Source: Bremia lactucae
Lineage: Eukaryota > Oomycota > Peronosporomycetes > Peronosporales > Peronosporaceae
Assembly: GCF_004359215.1 (NCBI RefSeq)
Contig: NC_090613.1
Span: 6,103,934 to 6,123,680 of the forward strand
DNA length: 19,747 nt
Direction of reading: 5' to 3'
Part shown: positions 16,938-19,747 of the stretch, in pieces
Position numbering within the stretch: position 1 is the stretch's first letter
How the letters are laid out: every line of letters starts with the position of its first letter
Made by a program: the position numbers and the translations under genes
Notes under the pieces: generated by a model
Database searches by the model: none
Told to the model about the DNA's origin: nothing
The model's input: the letters and a program-made list of their open reading frames with translations, nothing else

Positions 16938-17930
16938 TGGCGCCAAAGATGCCACCAAAAAGGGGCAGTGTTGGTGGGTTGTCTGCGAAGACGCCCACTC
17001 AACCTCGCACTAAGTGCACGCGCCGCGTTAACCTGCCGGCAGCGTCGAATGCCTAAGTTGAAACGCCGACAGCTATGCTGCTGTCGCGTTAACGGGGCTA
17101 AAAGGTCCATCCAACTATAACAGTGAGGATGTTAATCCGTCGCTCATTGTCGACTACAATGAGTCGACACCGTTGCCGTCACCCCATAGTAATGATGCGG
17201 CGAACGAGCTAATGAGGAAGGATGATGGCGCATTGTTGCCCATCCAAACTTCTCTCATTGCTCACAACTTGGAGACAGCAACATTTACGAATGCTGTCTC
17301 GTCGTCTGCGGTGGATAGCGCAGCGACGATTAATGAGAGCGCTGCTTATAAAGGCGCAGTCGCTTCTCCGTTGGGTAAAACCACAACGCCTTATGATCAG
17401 ACCATCATCCCCTATGGTTCTGACATAGTGTATTCTGAGCCTAAAGCTCCGTCGACGACACGTGAGCGTGCTCAGTAGGTGTCACAAGCCAGTAGTTTTG
17501 AACGTGGCTATGTGACGGGTTGCATATCACTGATTCTTCTTCCATCTAAATGGCCTCGCTAAAACGGGCCAAGTGCGTCGCTCCTTGAGCGCGGTCTTCT
17601 AGACGCACATAAATATTATGGCGTCTTTAAATCATAGAGGGCTCAGGAAAATCGCTTAAGTGTAATTTTCTCGATCCCGGTCGTGTTGCGTTCATATGAG
17701 ACGCCCGACCAAAACGAAGCGGAATTCTTGCGCCGCATTCATTCGCATTCTGTTGTGATGAAACAGCGGTCGCAGCGAATTGATTTCGCCCGCTTGCGTG
17801 TGAAAAAAATCATGGGCGGTACTGTACCCCCTGTTTCTTCTCACAACGCTACTTCTGCTAGTCCATTTGAGACTAGCGAAGTGGTGCTCCTATTCATAGG
17901 CAGCCACCAAGCCGGGCATATCAATACATA
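16938..17930 (+). pseudogene. Possible gag-like remnants, unrecognised
   Basis: After the LTR, a leader-like stretch ends in TACATACATGGCGCC. The reading starts MAPKMPPKRGSVGG and has a stop at about 17055. Later pieces in other frames include a Ser/Thr/Ala-rich segment at 17110-17478 and a basic, helical segment at 17683-17850 (EFLRRIHSHSVVMKQRSQR). Basic start, low-complexity middle and helical end resemble retrotransposon gag, and the position beside an LTR fits. I do not recognise the family, and no zinc knuckle is seen. The pieces are separated by stops and frame changes. Confidence 0.4.
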
Positions 17931-17954
17931 TTTATTAGCAATTTCCTCATTAGG

Positions 17955-18276
17955 GGTAGTGGTCTGCATCGACCACTGAGGGGACGGGAAATGCAGGAGC
18001 GCAGTAGGGGCGGGATGCCCTACTGATGCGGACTCTGAAGCTACCCTTAAGTTCAGAGTTGTGAAACAAATGGGTTACATAGTCCCTGGGGTCTCGAATT
18101 TTCGGACCTCATCCCTGCTGGTCTATAGCGCTCAAGTAAGAGGCTATGACAAGGTGATGACCCTCCTAGTGGATTCGGGTGCATCACAAAAATTTTTAAA
18201 ACTCGCGGCACTAAGATAGAGACCGGCGATGTTTGAGTCGCTTTGCCAGGATGGCAAGCGAGAAGAGGTGACCACT
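17955..18276 (+). pseudogene. Inverted gag-protease fragment of the Gypsy family
   Basis: The plus strand here matches the minus strand of the left element from the 3' end of gag through the protease active site: GPTD..SEATLKF, then VVKQMGYIVPGVS, LLVYSAQVRGYD, MTLLVDSGAS and RPAMFESLCQD. The catalytic aspartate is kept (DSGAS). A stop codon (TAG) follows LAALR. The fragment crosses the point where the left copy has its N gap, and here no extra sequence is present. It lies in the opposite orientation to the adjoining chromodomain and integrase, so it is a rearranged piece. Confidence 0.85.
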
Positions 18277-18396
18277 CTTCGGGTAACCTTTCCATTGGAA
18301 GAGGATCTGATACCCTTGCCTCACGGAGCGGTGGGCAAGCAACCTTTCAACAAGGAAGGGTTGGTTCCCACCCGCATCTATCAGTGCAGGTGGCGT
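18277..18396 (-). pseudogene. Chromodomain fragment of Gypsy integrase
   Basis: On the minus strand the frame reads PPALIDAGGNQPFLVERLL, then a short Arg/Gln-rich loop and ILFQWKGYPKS. This matches the chromodomain pattern in oomycete chromoviruses (FLVERLL...YLVKWKGYP), the module that tethers integration complexes to chromatin. It breaks off at KGYPKS, where the inverted protease fragment begins, so the final helix (normally ...WEP) is missing. Confidence 0.78.
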
Positions 18397-19747
18397 CCTA
18401 TAGGAGTGGCGATCTCGCCCACCTAAACGCGGCTGCCTTACCTTCGTCCGTTCAGTCGAAAGCGTTAAGCGCTAAACTGAACGACGTATTGCGGATCTTA
18501 AGGGTCCAGTCTCGCGACTGGCCTTGGATCTTTATGATGTCTGAGCGAAAGCTCGTTAGGGTTATGAACGCCTAAATACTCGCTTAGACCTCTTTGAAAA
18601 GATAATGCTGAGGGATCCGCGTTACTCGCTTTATAGCCCTCGCTCTCCGAGTCCTCTTCGTGATGAAAGGAGTCGATCGATTGAAAGTTTTTAACCTTCA
18701 CCGCCCCCCTCCCCGAACGACGCTCGACTCACAGTCGGCGTCATCATCGGTCTCCTTAGATGGATAGGGGCATGTGACCTCATTTGAATCTAAATATCGT
18801 TTAAGACGACCCACGTAAAATACGGGGTGCGTCTTCATATACGGGGGAAGGGTGAGCCTATAATATAGGTCCAATCTTTTCTACCACCGTAAAAATAGCC
18901 CAATGAAACGCGTCAACAACTTCGTAGTACCTCCACTAAAACTCGGGCTGCGCACAAACGAGACTGGCGTCCGAGGATGGCGCAGTCTGTTAATATAAAA
19001 CGGTCTCTCACCCGTACTGGCAGGGAAACTATTATTCATAGCGAACTCCACAAAGGGTAATTGCTTGCTCCATTCTTGTGGAGTCGCTATTGTGCGTAAG
19101 GCATCCGCCACGCCCCGATTGCCACGTTCTGTTTGGCCATCGGTCTGGGGATGATCTGCGGTCGATATGTGGAGCTTGCTATGAAGCAGCTTAAACACAC
19201 GTCGCCAGAAACCAGACGTAAAATGTGGATCCGGTCCGATACTATGGATTCGGACATCCCGCGTAGTCGGTATATATTAAAAAAATCATTACACGAGAGC
19301 TGCCTCCATGCCTGTGATCGATGTTTTCATGGTGTGAAATGAACCAATTTGTTCAGTCTGTCTACAAAGACGACGAGCCCCGTCCGACCCTTATGATCGG
19401 GCGGCATGCCAAACATTAAGTCTAGACGTACAGACTTCCAACAGCTGGTTGGAATCGGTAGCGACTTCAGTGGCGCACTGCAAGCTTAATGCGCTGACAC
19501 TGTTCGCAAGAGCGAATGAAGTTGGCCAACCATCTATATAGGTGTGGCCACCAAAGTTCCTCTGACACTCGTAAGAATGTCTTTTATCGGTCCAGATGCC
19601 CACTAGATGGTTGCATCATGGAGCTCGTCAAAGATCATCAGCTTAAGATCTGTACATAGATTCTCAAGGGATCACAAGGTGACAGCTGATGCCATAACAG
19701 GCCATCGCTGTAGCTAAAGCGATTGAGCTTAGCTTTCAGGTGCGACG
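18397..19747 (-). mobile_element. Second Gypsy copy: integrase and tether, runs off the right edge
   Basis: Positions 18570-19747 parallel left-element positions 1 to about 1590 on the same strand. Visible are KLHISTADHPQTDGQTER with the catalytic Glu, TIATPQEWSKQLPFVEFAMN, the HHCC-region equivalents near the right edge, and the GPF-type C-terminal region. Relative to the left copy about 385-395 bases are missing at about 18933, removing the end of the DDE domain and the start of the C-terminal module. The break falls at a CTCC shared by both sides. Numerous stops show it is inactive. The segment 18397-18569 is tether sequence between integrase and chromodomain without recognised motifs. Confidence 0.85.

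Noticed and set aside
16910..17110. 66-codon minus-strand frame
   Set aside because: No motif; overlaps the gag-like plus-strand reading and is likely chance in a decayed element.
1..19747. CRISPR array, tRNA or rRNA genes
   Set aside because: No regularly spaced repeats, cloverleaf with a T-loop GTTCRA box, or rRNA-like stretch was noticed; a tRNAscan run was not possible.

Overview
The window looks like nuclear DNA of an oomycete, most likely a Peronosporales species (Phytophthora or a downy mildew). The evidence is short GT-AG introns of 53-87 nt (GTACGT, GTGAGA and GTAAGT donors), close gene spacing, YTCANTYY initiator-like sites just upstream of starts, and degenerate chromodomain-type Ty3/Gypsy retrotransposons on both sides. 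This assignment is inference from sequence style; no database search was run.

Layout. Positions 1-6143 hold a decayed Ty3/Gypsy element on the minus strand: 5' LTR at 5601-6143, gag, protease, reverse transcriptase, a nearly deleted RNase H, and integrase, running off the left edge. It contains a 752-base N gap at 3657-4408. Positions 6848-14914 are an island of six ordinary genes. They are nicotinate phosphoribosyltransferase (+, four exons), TMEM18 (-, two exons), an unrecognised C2H2/CxxC zinc protein (-, one exon), a LYR-like/AlgH (DUF179) protein (+, three exons), a two-domain protein joining a TTLL12-type N-terminal region to a METTL13/EEF1AKMT4-type methyltransferase (-, two exons, one in-frame TAG), and an IQ-motif protein with a FAM173/ATPSCKMT-type methyltransferase domain (+, two exons). 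Positions 15139-15719 are a small inverted-repeat element carrying the 5' end of a FAR1/MULE-like transposase gene. A second copy of the LTR lies at 16285-16816, followed by gag-like remnants, an inverted gag-protease piece (about 17960-18275), and a chromodomain plus integrase on the minus strand that runs off the right edge.

How the genes relate. NAPRT makes nicotinate mononucleotide for NAD salvage. The other genes are not an evident pathway. Two methyltransferase genes are divergent, with starts only 163 bp apart and initiator-like sites whose predicted transcripts would overlap by about 30 nt. The NAPRT/TMEM18 and AlgH/methyltransferase pairs are convergent, with 74 and 39 bp between stop codons.

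Most noteworthy are the two unusual methyltransferase architectures (TTLL12-like N-terminus without a TTL ligase domain; IQ motif replacing the usual membrane segment) and the LYR-like/AlgH combination. All exon structures were worked out by hand from splice signals, reading frame and family similarity recalled from knowledge; transcript data would settle them.
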